A model generated the notes under the pieces. The model was not told the origin of the DNA. It made no database searches and was given only the letters and a program-made list of their open reading frames with translations. From the NCBI GenBank assembly GCA_000507305.1, contig DF239893.1, positions 62,001-126,000 of the forward strand: DNA of 64,000 nt, given 5' to 3'. The DNA is from Breviolum minutum Mf 1.05b.01. Lineage: Eukaryota > Sar > Dinophyceae > Suessiales > Symbiodiniaceae. Both the position numbers and the translations under genes were made by a program. Positions 1 through 10,579 of the stretch are shown piece by piece (the first letter of the stretch is position 1; every line of letters begins with the position of its first letter).

Positions 1-725
1 AATTGCATCCAAACGACCGGGCCCGGATGCAAACGGGTTAGAAAGGTATCACATGTAGAGGACGGAAACATGTCACATGACATGACCGCTGGGAAGTTGG
101 CTTCGCTGATGGCTTCCCGGCCTGTGTTCACACTGGGCGAGCTTACGGACATTGTAACATCGGCCCGGAAGACGCGAAAATTTGACTTGGTCAATCAGAA
201 CATCTAGGCCAGAAACGGCAAAATGACATGGTATGGCATGATATGACGATATGAAATCGATATGTCTGAAAAGATTGAAATGAAATGATATTCTGACTGA
301 ATGACTGAAGTGTAAAAGATATTATAAGATCAAATTTGCTGGCAGCTGAGGTTGACCTCGGAGGGATTGACTCCATTGGACTTTGCACGTGAATCCGATT
401 CTGACGGATCTCATGATGAGGTGCGCAGAATGACCAAACCAGATGGCAGTTACATTCACTTTTCTTTAGTCAAGGGAAACATAAAAATAAGAATTAAAAG
501 GATGACAAAGCTGAAAAAGGAGAGACCCCCCAACATTGAACTGTTCTATAATGTTCTATCCCTTGATTTATTGGTAATTACCCGTAGTTGTTTTTGTTTT
601 ACTGGTCTCAGGTGATCCATCTTCTCGAGTGCCAAGTGAAGATGTTGACCATGCGGCAGTTCATGGGCATGATGACAGACACCTTGCAGAGTGGCCTTTG
701 CAAGCTCAAATCCGCTGAATTTTGA
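1..725 (+). CDS. 3' end of a gene with an ankyrin-like segment (three exons)
   Basis: The + frame is open from the first base of the window to a TAG at 205. I read exon 1 as about 1 (or 61) to 189 with donor GTCAAT, exon 2 as 346-420 (acceptor after GGCAG, donor GTGCGC), and exon 3 as 612-725 (acceptor CTCAG|G, stop TGA at 723). All junctions are phase 0. Across exons 2 and 3 the protein reads GLTPLDFA, then an acidic stretch with SHDE, then VIHLLECQ, which resembles the TPLdlA...evvklLl pattern of an ankyrin repeat. Ankyrin repeats bind protein partners; the partner here is unknown. The C-terminus (ending LKSAEF) is unfamiliar. The gene begins left of the window. One imperfect repeat is weak evidence for the family, but the spliced frame is convincing. 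Confidence 0.5.
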
Positions 726-1957
726 GAGCGCATGATGATCTGTTGATGTTTGTTTGTGGTCCATTGTTACTCAGGTAAATCAAATATTCCTACTAAGATC
801 TAATCAGAGATCTTGAGAAACACGTGCGCATGCTCAGAAAGACTAGTGGTGACGCTTTGCAAGGCCATTTTACTTTTTCCCATGTCATGTCTGTGTTCTT
901 GCTATGCAAAGTTGCAAGGTCAACCCCCCTGCCCTAGGGCGGGTACAGCGAATTGATTGCATTGAGAGGCCCTAGCTTGCACGGAACTCGTTCCACGGCC
1001 AGGTCAATCAAAGCAAAATATAAACTGTGCCTGTAAAGACCGATCACGGCACTTTTCGCAGAGACGGGGATGGAATCGAATCTGCGAGGCGAACATGAAA
1101 TGGTAGATCTTGGAGATGAGTTTGGTGTCAATGTGTCCATCTATTGGTCAGTCATAGTGGAGGTTGCTGGTTTGACTCATCATAGCTGATCATGGCTCAT
1201 CATAGCTGCTGTTGTTTCTGTGTTGCGCCTCTTGGCCAGTTACGATTCCTCCTCCATTCCATGCCATTCATTTTCTTGCATTTGGCCGCTTGCATGAATA
1301 ACGGCAGGCTGAGTCAGCGACAATTTAAATCCACTGTCCATTGTCGATGTGTCACGGACTTCACTTGTGAATGCGGACTGATCCAACATGGGTTGGTTTT
1401 GTTGACTGATCAAATCAACAGGATTTTGTTTGGCCACTCAAAGAAGCCAAGTTGGTTGTAACTCACATTACTGTATACAATTTGCATTAATTTGCAGCAT
1501 GTTGTGCTTATGCAATGGTTCATCACCAGCAGCTTGCTACCACATGCGGTGTTCAGCCTTTCTTTGACCAGACCATTACTGTATCTCTTGTAACCTAGCT
1601 TGATTTGAAACAATGTCACCTACACGCAAGGAAGGTCAGCCATGATGCAGGGACGACAGTAGGCGGGGTGATTGGTGCGATTAGTGAACCTGACTGTAAA
1701 GTGAACTAAAGTTCACTGCCACCGTGTACAGCTTTGCGCGTATAGAGGCCGACGGGCGCCTTTGCAGAGTGAGTAGTGGTTAGCGCTGGTGCACACGCAT
1801 GTATACAATGTATATATATTATTATGTTGGCAAGTATAAATTATCACCCTAAACAATTCGGGGGTAGCAAATAATGAACTTTGTCAATTGATTATGTAAG
1901 GGACCCTCATTTGCGATTGATTATGTCTCGGATTATGTATTGTTGTCAGCTGGCTGC

Positions 1958-2032
1958 TTTCATTTCATTTCCGTTCATTTTCTTTCGTTTCTTTTTCATT
2001 TCCATTCATTTCATTTCCTTTCATGTCCTAAT
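1958..2032 (+). repeat. Pyrimidine-rich degenerate TTTCATTTCC tract
   Basis: Imperfect tandem units of the form TTTCATTTCC or TTTCATTCC run for about 75 bp and are nearly free of G on this strand. About 300 bp downstream lies a purine-rich tract of complementary composition. Confidence 0.6.
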
Positions 2033-2337
2033 TGCTTTTTGATTATATCAACATATATCAACACATCAGCCAAGCCCAAATCTGCAGTGTGTTACTACAA
2101 TTTGATTCATCACATTTTTTTGAATAGCTTCAAATGGAGACGATTAGCTTCCAAGCCCCAACCATTGCTTACTAATTACCCCTTTATTATTTAATCACTT
2201 TTTAGAGCTCCGGTGCACTACCCCCAATGACAACATTGCCTTTGGGCTTGAAATGAATACAATAGTTATTGTTAAGAGATTGCGAGGGAAAAAAAGCATA
2301 TCGTTTTGGGATTTTGCTGAGTTTCTCAGGCTAAGGC

Positions 2338-2578
2338 TAAGGGAAATGAGTAAGACGTGAATAGGACATGAGTAGGGAATGAAAGGGACATGAAAAGGAA
2401 ACAAATGGAAGATGAGGAAATTAATGGGAAATGAAGAAATGCATAGGAAAGGTCTAGGTGAATAGGAAAAGAATCGGAAGTGCATGGGAAATTAATAGGA
2501 AATGCATGAGAAATTAATAGGAAATTGAAATTAATATTAAATTATATAAATCCATTCGAAATGTAAAAGGATAGGAAA
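2338..2578 (+). repeat. Purine-rich degenerate GGAAATGA / GGAAATTAAT tract
   Basis: About 240 bp of loosely repeated GGAAATGA, GGGACATGA and GGAAATTAAT units. It is almost the strand complement of the tract at 1958-2032, so the two could pair as imperfect inverted arms. Confidence 0.6.
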
Positions 2579-2797
2579 AAGAAATCTTTGTTTACTCCTC
2601 CCAAAAGATAGCCCCCCAAAAACTATTCCCTTGTATCCTTCACATAATCTGTCAAGTCTTCATTTCTTTGGCAATTCAGTAATGTATTCACCACCATGCA
2701 ATGTCCAAATTGTGCATGTTGTGAAGCAGCCTGCTCGGGCCTTCGCACTGTTTTCCGATTTTGCTTTGCACCTCGCAAAAGAACAGAGTCTCCCGAG

Positions 2798-2902
2798 GCT
2801 CCTTGGCACGAGGTGTCACAGATTTCATCGGCAAACATTTCCAGAAAGCCGTTGCAGAACCTTTTCCACGATTTGGTAGCTCCAATGCAGCCTTGCAATG
2901 TG
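2798..2902 (+). CDS. Candidate internal exon, unknown protein
   Basis: After the acceptor CCCGAG|G the frame reads GSLARGVTDFIGKHFQKAVA and continues with a proline- and phenylalanine-rich segment to a donor GTGCTG. It stays open to a stop near 2938. Two longer open frames cover the same bases, including a 120-codon one on the opposite strand (2623-2985). I prefer this one for its amphipathic composition, the AG|G acceptor, and agreement in strand with its neighbours. The protein is not recognised. Confidence 0.35.
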
Positions 2903-3466
2903 GTGCTGTCAAGGAACTTCAACTTTTTTGATTTGAGGATGGTCTCAGCTGCCAATTGTTGCTGCAAACATGCTAAACATGTCAATGTATGATGTTGGGG
3001 AATGTTGGGGACATGTCTTAGTTGGTATAGTAAACATTATGAATGCACGTGTACATATATATGTATATATATGTATAGTATTTAGAATATTATGTGTATT
3101 ATATACTAATTATATACTATCCATTGTTTATGTTCTGGCGTACATTGTACGTATCCAGTTGGCATTCTGGCAAGCAAACTCAGGTTTGCGTTTGATTCTG
3201 CCCCACGTTTGATCAGATAAGTCATATGTGTAATGTTGAATAGCACACACACACATCTGATCGGGACGGTCAAGAAAGGAACCACGAGTCCCAGTCCCCG
3301 CCGGCATCATCAAATATCACTATGATTATGATTTTAACTTATGAAAACCTGACGCAGACAACTTGGCATGTTTCGAGGCACAAACTCATGCAGGTAATTA
3401 AGTGTTGGCTTCGGGATTGGTCGTCTTGTTTATTCTTTTTTCAATGAGAAACTGAGATGGGAGGAG

Positions 3467-3712
3467 TTGGTTTTCTTTATCATGCACTCCTTCCCAATCC
3501 CGGCCTGTACTGTCAATTGGACAAGCAACCCCTCTGTCCTTTGGAATACTGTTAGACTTCCAGATGGGAGGATGTTCCCTCCACTTGATGCTTACTTTCA
3601 ATGTTGTCAACAAGAAGCATCAATCAAGTTGATTGGTCACATGTATCAAACAGCAAATTCATCGATAAATGATACAGTCATAGTAGATTATTTTCTGTCG
3701 ACCGCTTACTGA
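3467..3712 (+). CDS. Candidate exon, unknown protein
   Basis: The open frame includes a plausible segment reading VRLPDGRMFPPLDAYFQ near its middle. I see no clear splice pair. Together with 3902-4039 it may belong to one + strand gene. No family is recognised. Confidence 0.22.
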   Translation: MVFFIMHSFPIPACTVNWTSNPSVLWNTVRLPDGRMFPPLDAYFQCCQQEASIKLIGHMYQTANSSINDTVIVDYFLSTAY

Positions 3713-3901
3713 CGAGGATTTTTGGCATGTGCTTTCCACCTTTTGCCTAATTTCCTAAGAATTGCCACAACGGCAGTTTCCGCACTTCATCCCTGCAATG
3801 AATCGGGCACTTTTCCCATTTGTTGTAGAATGTTGTAAACTTGGCTGCGGTGCGTGCGACTGCTTTGTAAAGAGGAATTCAGCATTCCACATTCCATGCA
3901 G

Positions 3902-4039
3902 GACATCAGCATACCAACCAAACACTGCTATCATGCCCGGTAGGGAACCACTCTATTTGGTTTTGTCCTCGAAGGATTTGATTGAACAAATTTCATCCAG
4001 GACTCCGTGGAACTCATGGGAGGAAATATTATCAACACT
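3902..4039 (+). CDS. Candidate internal exon, unknown protein
   Basis: The acceptor is CATGCAG|G and the donor GTGTGC. The 138 bp between encode a compact globular-looking segment with GREPLYLVLSSKDLIEQ followed by WNSWEEILSTL. The frame and splice signals agree, and AT-rich sequence resumes immediately after the donor. Function unknown. Confidence 0.42.
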
Positions 4040-4139
4040 GTGTGCACGTATGTTTATATATAGATGTTTAGAATTATAGACATATGTTACTAGTATTACT
4101 AGTATTACTATTATAATATCATATATGTTTAAAATCATT

Positions 4140-5580
4140 CAGCGACCTCCGGGGCTCCGATATTGTGTAAGCGAGGAAAGCGGTGCTTCACCTCGCTTGA
4201 TACTCAAAGCTAAAACCATTTTACCCATCTCACTCCCGTATCAACGCAAAAGGAGTCCACTTCTCATCTAGGGAGTTGCAACGGGATATGAGAAGGAACT
4301 GCAGGGGACTCATGTGGATCATGAATCTTACTGAGGATTTTCCCTTCCCCTAGCCGGTTGGTAGGGGTCAGCTATTAGTTGCTTGACAACTGGACTTGAT
4401 GTGTAACACCTGCGTTTGACAAATGTCAGTTGTTCATTGGGTCAATTCCATAGCTTGGAATGACATGCTGTGAATTTCTAGGTGTCCAGTCCTAGGTATC
4501 CAATAAAATGTGCACCAGGCTTAGTCTGGTCTACAGCAGTCGCACACTGACAAATCAGATGCACGGGGCCATATTCCATTTTTGAATTCCTTTGGATCTT
4601 CCCACGGGCCGAAATAAAACGCAGGGCTTGGGTGTCAACCATTGCCGCAACCTCTCCAAGCCAAATCGGAACTGTTTGACACCTCGGCTCTGTCAGGCTC
4701 ATTTCCTGCTTTTTCGATGTGTCATTCACGCATCAAACCCGCAGAAAGACTGCGTCAAGAAAAGAGCTCCTCATGAAGGGTGGAAGTCCTGCATCTGGGG
4801 TGTGTTGCAGATTTAAAATGCTGAAAGTCTGGAGCCGTGTTTGGGCTAAGGAGTCTCAATTTCCCACTTGCTTGTGTTTGAAATTTGTTTGAAGCTGACG
4901 AAGTTCTGAACTTGCTCCCGTGAATAAAGTCTACGAACTTCGTGCCATTTTGATTCATCGTGCAGGCCTGTGGGTTCCCCTTATTTTTGATCCAATCTCA
5001 AGCGTGAGAATGACTGACCATGTCCAAAACTACGATCATTACTAACCAGGCCTCCTAGCAAGTAGCAGCCTTCTGATCACATTACGACTTGGCGCATGTT
5101 TTTGTAGTCCCACCCCTAGTTTCCTAGCTATGGGTCACTTGTCCAGGGCCTTTGCGGGGTTTCCATGTTTGGACCAGGTCGGCCTTGGGCGTTTCTATGC
5201 GTGTGCCTTGGGCGTCACACAAGAAGCTCCTGTGTGGTTTTCGAGTTAGCTTGCACCGGAGCTGCTAAGAGTGATCCACAAGCTGTAGAAATATATAGAA
5301 ATATAATGTTTGCGCGCACGTACGTGCCAGATCTGTCCACAAGTGTTGATTACATACCTTTCATTGGACACTCGCGGACAAGTGATGCTGCTCTTTCAAT
5401 ACACCTCCATTTCAACTTTGATCTTGACATGAAGACAATTTATCATTTGATAATTGGTTATTCTGCAACGTGCATTTCATCAAACTTGTATATTCGGCGG
5501 CTACCACACATGATCTCCTATTGTCCGAAAGCGACTTTTATGAGTATGTTGGACTGATCAATTTTGTCATCAATGTTTAC
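4140..5580. other. Stretch with only weak open frames
   Basis: An 83-codon open frame lies on the - strand at 4478-4729 and a 130-codon one on the + strand at 5165-5557. Neither has a recognisable motif or paired splice sites, so I do not call either a gene. Confidence 0.3.
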
Positions 5581-5607
5581 TACAACACTGAAGATTCACA
5601 TCATGCA

Positions 5608-5679
5608 GAGAGCCGTGAGGCAAGTAGCAAGGACTGCAAACGTAGCCGGACCTCCAATAAACCAAGGGTTCAGGAGTAA
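5608..5679 (+). CDS. Possible C-terminal exon, basic tail
   Basis: After the acceptor ATGCAG the frame reads ESREASSKDCKRSRTSNKP and ends at a TAA after RVQE. The lysine- and arginine-rich tail is compatible with a nuclear protein end, but 24 codons of low complexity are thin evidence. An overlapping + frame (5564-5914) and a 123-codon - frame (5768-6139) were not preferred. Confidence 0.2.
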   Translation, partial: ESREASSKDCKRSRTSNKPRVQE

Positions 5680-7014
5680 GACGGCAATAGACAAAGACAA
5701 TGCTACTGCAAAAGGTAGTGGAGGTGAAGGCGGGGAGAAAAGCTCATTCAATCCATCCGCACCTTGCCTAGCCTTCATGGACCGGAGTTCTACAAGACCG
5801 AGGCCCATTGCCTGTGGCAGACTTCAGATTGATGTGCTTCGGAGCGGTTTTTGTAGAAAGCACAGCTGGCACAGGCCACCAAAATCTTTCATGAATCATC
5901 CTCAAAGTTATTGATGCAACTCCGTTTTTTTTGGGGTTTCTTTGTGGTAAAAGCATTAATAGCATTGGGGAAGAGGTGCTTCTTGGGAAAGTAAGCTCTG
6001 TAGGCATTCTGGATAGAAATTTGGGACCTTGATCCTTTCTGAAGGTGAAGGGATACTGGACATTGACACAATTTTGGTAGAAGCTCACTGTAATCTCAGC
6101 ACTTGCAGTTGGAGGGCAATGATGTTGCCGTTCAGGCACATATCATATACTGTATGAGTAATATCTCTATGGAGTCTTTGGGACGTGATATCAATTTGGG
6201 ACCTTGAGTTTATCACTGCGCATTGAGGACGTGGATGAACGATACGTTTTGGATGCCGTCGGATCCTGAAAACTACCTGGCCGCTTGGTGCCGCTATAGT
6301 GATTAATTCGCTTGGTGATTTAACTCGATTCAATTCGCGATGGGCAATCGGTGGATCATGAAAGGCGATCCCACAACCCTATCCGTGTACTCCATACATG
6401 GGGCATATTCAATCATGAAGCAGGCAGGTGTAAAGAAGAGTTGAAGCAACCATCTTCCAAATATTCCACATACAGTAAGTTCCACGAAATTATTTTGATG
6501 ATGGAACAAGTTACTGTAGCAAATTTCAATCCAAATGGCCGAAAATAGCCCACTTTTGATGATACTTCAAGGTTGTACTGGGGCCATGCATTTAGTTCCT
6601 TGAGGCTGTCGAGTATGGGGATCAGTGGTCGGAGCCGTCAGCAATGGTTTCCGTGCGCCCGTTGCTTGGGCAGCATGTTTCTAGATAATTTATTCTGGTG
6701 GTCTTGGACTGTATTTAAACGGGAGACTATGTATTGCAGTAAGAACACATAAACTTTCAAATATTATATATACATATTGAATATTATAGTTTATGTGCAT
6801 ATATCTAACTATATGCTCACCTAAAAATGCTGCAACATTTAAATTATTCTGACTTAGATCGGACTTTTGATTTTGCTTTGCAAATTTAGCATTTCAGGGG
6901 AGTGTCAGGTATGATACCTTATTATATCTTTAGATTTTGATTTCATATATGATTCTAGCTGAATGTGCCTGCCTGCCTTTCCCCGCAACCTTTCACAGGG
7001 ACGTGTCTTGATCT

Positions 7015-7311
7015 CGGTGGATGGATAGATAGATTGATTTGATTAGATTGAATTATTGTAGATTCGGTTAGATTAGATACGACAAGACAAGACAATGATA
7101 AGAAAAGAAAGGATAAGATAGCTAGGTAGGATAGATAGGATACATAGGATAGGCAAGATAGATTGGATAGATGGGATAGATGGGATAGATATGATAGACA
7201 GATTTATACAGACGGGATAGATGGACAAGACAGACAGACGGACAGACAGACGGACGGACCGACGGATGGACGGATGGACGGATGGACGGATGGACGGATG
7301 GACGGATGGAC

Positions 7312-7345
<34 letters not shown>

Positions 7346-7568
7346 ATGAATGGATGGATGGATGGATGGATGGATGGACAGATAGATGGATAGATGGATG
7401 AATAGATCAATAGATGAATAGATGAATCGATAGATAGATATAGATAGATAGATAGATAGATAGTTGAATACATGGATGGATGAGAGACTCAGAGAGCGAT
7501 AGACAGATGGATAGCTAGATAGATAGATAGATAGATAGATGGATAGATAGACCGTCGATAGACAGACG

Positions 7569-7602
<34 letters not shown>

Positions 7603-7619
7603 CCGTCGATAGACAGACG

Positions 7620-7656
<37 letters not shown>

Positions 7657-7695
7657 GTAGATCGACCGATAGATAGAGAGATAGAGAGATAGACA
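7015..7695 (+). repeat. Compound tetranucleotide microsatellite (GATA, GGAT, GGAC, GACA)
   Basis: About 680 bp of tetranucleotide units. GATA and GATT variants begin the array, then GACA/GACG, a higher-order GGAC-GGAT alternation around 7255-7325, pure GGAT, and again GATA. A motif around ACCGTCGATAGACAGACGG recurs at about 7550 and 7602, so a unit of about 52 bp was itself duplicated. Because the unit length is four, every frame on both strands encodes a 12-base periodic peptide; these frames are not genes. Confidence 0.95.
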
Positions 7696-9147
7696 GAGTG
7701 CTGCCAGCATACCAATCAGATAGAATCAGTTTGTTTTCTTCACTGTACTATCTATATTTTTTGTTATTTAGTAATTCACGTTTTGTCCGTACTGTATTTA
7801 TATATATACATATATACATGCAGTTTGCAGCCGTGTTTTGTGATTGGCCTTTGCCTACGCAACTGCCCAGATGCGGGAAGTCATTTTCATTCATTCTAGA
7901 ATATATGATATATGCAACTTACATTGCGTTATATATATATATGCTAGTCTGCTAGTTCATGAAAAACTGACTACAAAAAAAAACATATTGTTCTCGTTGC
8001 TGTCATGAATGTATGTTTTAACGATATATGGTGCCAGTTTGGATTTGTAGTCACATATTGCTTGATACCTAGTATGTTATATATTTGATCTACCATTTAT
8101 AATATACATTTCATGAATATATATGATTATATGATGTTTATGTGTTCAACACAGTCTTCTCTATTTAAGTATTGTATATTGAATACATCATATCTATATG
8201 TGTATATTTGTTTCCAACATGTGAGAGTCATATATACACAGTTTGTTTTACATGTCATGAAAAAAATCCACACATATTATATACATATCATATGTGAGAT
8301 ATCTCCAGAGCACATTAATCACCGGGCAAATCGCCTCCGCCAAACCCTGCACACTCGTGCGGTGGTTGTTCATGATTTCTCTAGATGTTGGTCATGCAAG
8401 CTGCAGGTCGTGCTTGCCCTCTGAGCGCCTTGACTCAATCTGTAAAGTTTGTTTTTAATTCATGCACGAAAGACGCTTACCGTAGCTCCAACCTTTACGT
8501 CGGCAGAAGCCTCCACTACTTAACACATCTTAACACCACCCACCAACAACCGCAGCCGTTTGCACGGATCTACTGCGCCAAGGTCGTCCGGTCTCAGTTT
8601 CTCCCCGTATCAGAGCTTCATCTCCTCATTACCACATCGCCACGAGTTGATGAGTGCCTTGGTGCAAAAATGTTGCTTGTACATATCATACTTGTCCGAT
8701 GACGTATTGCGACCATGGCGCGGTGAGAGAACTTTGTTCAGTAATCTGGGAAGGAGGTGGTGGCGGGGATGGGACGGTTGTGGAAAATGCGTAAAGTGGG
8801 AAGAACGAAGATCAGTGGAGGGAGGCAGCAAAGAACGAAATAGGTTATCCAGTAGATGCTGCAGCTGATTTGTTGATCGTTGATTGCAGGATCCTGAATC
8901 ATGTTAAGAGTGGGAACAATAGCCTTTGTCTTGGCGCACGTGGGAGTGTACGAAAGTTTGAGCAAGATGACAATAGAGAGGAAGTAGCAGCCAGCAGAAT
9001 GCTATCAGATAAGAGAAGGTATTTCAGTGGAGTGGTGGTTTTCACATTTCTTCTCAAGCAATGGGTGTCCACACCCTAGCTACCGCATCAACCTCCATCA
9101 TTCCTATTCGCATTCTTAGGCCCTGCAAGTGGAGAAGTGGTTGAAAC

Positions 9148-9528
9148 ATGTTCCAAGATGCTCCAATGATCTCGAATAGAAACTCCAGGGCATACAACCA
9201 AGTCATGGCCATCGATCACCTGGTGTTTTCGTCCTGGCAAGGAATTCAGAGAGCTGTGGAGAAACGGCGCGGTAACGGCATCTCGGAAGCTGCATCGGCT
9301 GAGAGCCAACTGTGGGAGCAGTTCTTCCACACCAGGAGTTGGAAAATGAACTCTGGATTTTGGATGGGATTGGTTAGAATGCATCAGAACATGACAGAAT
9401 GCCTTTGCACTCAGACACGCAGACAGGAGCCACTGACAAGAAAGCGATGGGCCAATTTAGTATGGAGTGGTTGGATTTCTTATCACATGCATCACCACTG
9501 TAAAACCACCGCGCATTCCTGCAAATGA
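9148..9528 (+). CDS. Hypothetical ORF, 126 codons
   Basis: An ATG-initiated frame with mixed composition, including an amphipathic stretch reading WQGIQRAVEKRRGNGISEA. No signal peptide, membrane segment or family motif is evident. A 98-codon frame lies antisense at 9088-9384. It may be one exon read through into an intron. Confidence 0.3.
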   Translation: MFQDAPMISNRNSRAYNQVMAIDHLVFSSWQGIQRAVEKRRGNGISEAASAESQLWEQFFHTRSWKMNSGFWMGLVRMHQNMTECLCTQTRRQEPLTRKRWANLVWSGWISYHMHHHCKTTAHSCK

Positions 9529-9740
9529 TGATTCGGAACAAACTTAGATAGCAGCGTGAAGCCATAGGGTCCACTAAAAACAGTATGTATTTATCAACAA
9601 CGGTCATGATCAGAGAGTTGAACATAGCAGTTCGACCAAAGAAAACTGCAAGAAAACCCTTCTCCATCCATTCGAATTATTTTGGAGGGGATGCGATTTA
9701 CATACGTGTTTTTGAATGATTTGGGAGGGAATGCGAAACC

Positions 9741-9897
9741 ATGGCTGCGCCATGCACTACCAGGACTATCGCTTGGTCATCGCCAGTGCTGTCACCACAG
9801 CCGACCACAGGCAGTGTGGCAGGGGGTCCGGAGGCAACACCAGCTGCGGCCCCTGTGCCAGCCGGTGTGTTTCTGGCAGTCTTTGGCGCTTCCTGGC
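9741..9897 (+). CDS. Candidate first exon, Ala/Pro-rich N-terminus
   Basis: The ATG sits in AAACCATGG and opens a frame beginning MAAPCTTRTIAW. An alanine-, proline- and threonine-rich segment and a short hydrophobic run GVFLAVFGA follow, ending at a possible donor GTAGTT. GC content is clearly above the flanks. The N-terminus could be a targeting presequence, but a cleavage site cannot be fixed. Downstream exons were not linked. Confidence 0.33.
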
Positions 9898-10256
9898 GTA
9901 GTTGGAAGTGGGAGGGCATTTTGAAATGTGATGTGATCGGATTAGCTGTGCTGTGATGCTTACAGCATCTTTCTTTCCTGGACACAATAAAAACAACAAC
10001 AGCATCAAACATCAAACATCGCATTCATGTAGTTTGTTTGCACAACTGGTGGTCCATTTGGTGAAGGAACGCTTCTAGTTGTCAATGTCACTGTCAGGTC
10101 ACCTCTCAGTGATTACTGCTTTTATGAGCAAGTGTTCCCCTACCACTGCCACCGGTGTGGAACATGCAACTATCTGGAAGATTCCATGCTGTATGGATCA
10201 AGTCCTGTTAAACATACTTGGACTGGTGGAAGACATTTTCTGTTTGAAGAGCTGAC

Positions 10257-10577
10257 ATGATTTCGACACCAAATCGCTATAAGTCAGTGTTTCAAGATGG
10301 GACCTCCAGGGGGCTGGACGGAGACTCCAGAGCAACCAGCCGGAGGGTTGTGAAAGCCCTGATGAACCATCAAGACCTTCGGATTTTCTTCTGTTTTGCC
10401 AAGGTTCTTCTGAGTGCGGTGGTTCTCAGAATATTAGCTGGCATGTTATGCCGCAGTGCCGGTGGCCGTCGGATGGCGCCGATTACAACATGGGCTGTGG
10501 CCAAACTGGGACAGGTAGGAAAAGTGGAAGTACCTCGGACTCAGAATCTTGTGGTTGGCGTATACTACATGTGCTAG
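10257..10577 (+). CDS. Hypothetical ORF with one hydrophobic segment
   Basis: This is a 106-codon frame. Its middle holds a likely membrane-length hydrophobic stretch (IFFCFAKVLLSAVVLRILA) followed by a basic loop. No splice pair or family motif was found. Confidence 0.28.
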   Translation: MISTPNRYKSVFQDGTSRGLDGDSRATSRRVVKALMNHQDLRIFFCFAKVLLSAVVLRILAGMLCRSAGGRRMAPITTWAVAKLGQVGKVEVPRTQNLVVGVYYMC

Positions 10578-10579
10578 GT

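Larger units (their letters stand above)
726..2790. other. Intergenic or intronic stretch, no supported exon
   Basis: Open frames here are short and lack paired splice signals. The stretch holds a perfect short hairpin at about 1700-1717 (AGTGAAC, loop TAAA, GTTCACT) and two strand-biased repeat tracts listed separately. Nothing else is supported. Confidence 0.4.

Noticed and set aside
7163..7715. Open frames rich in DGWM, SIHP or YLSI
   Set aside because: Periodic translation of a tetranucleotide repeat.
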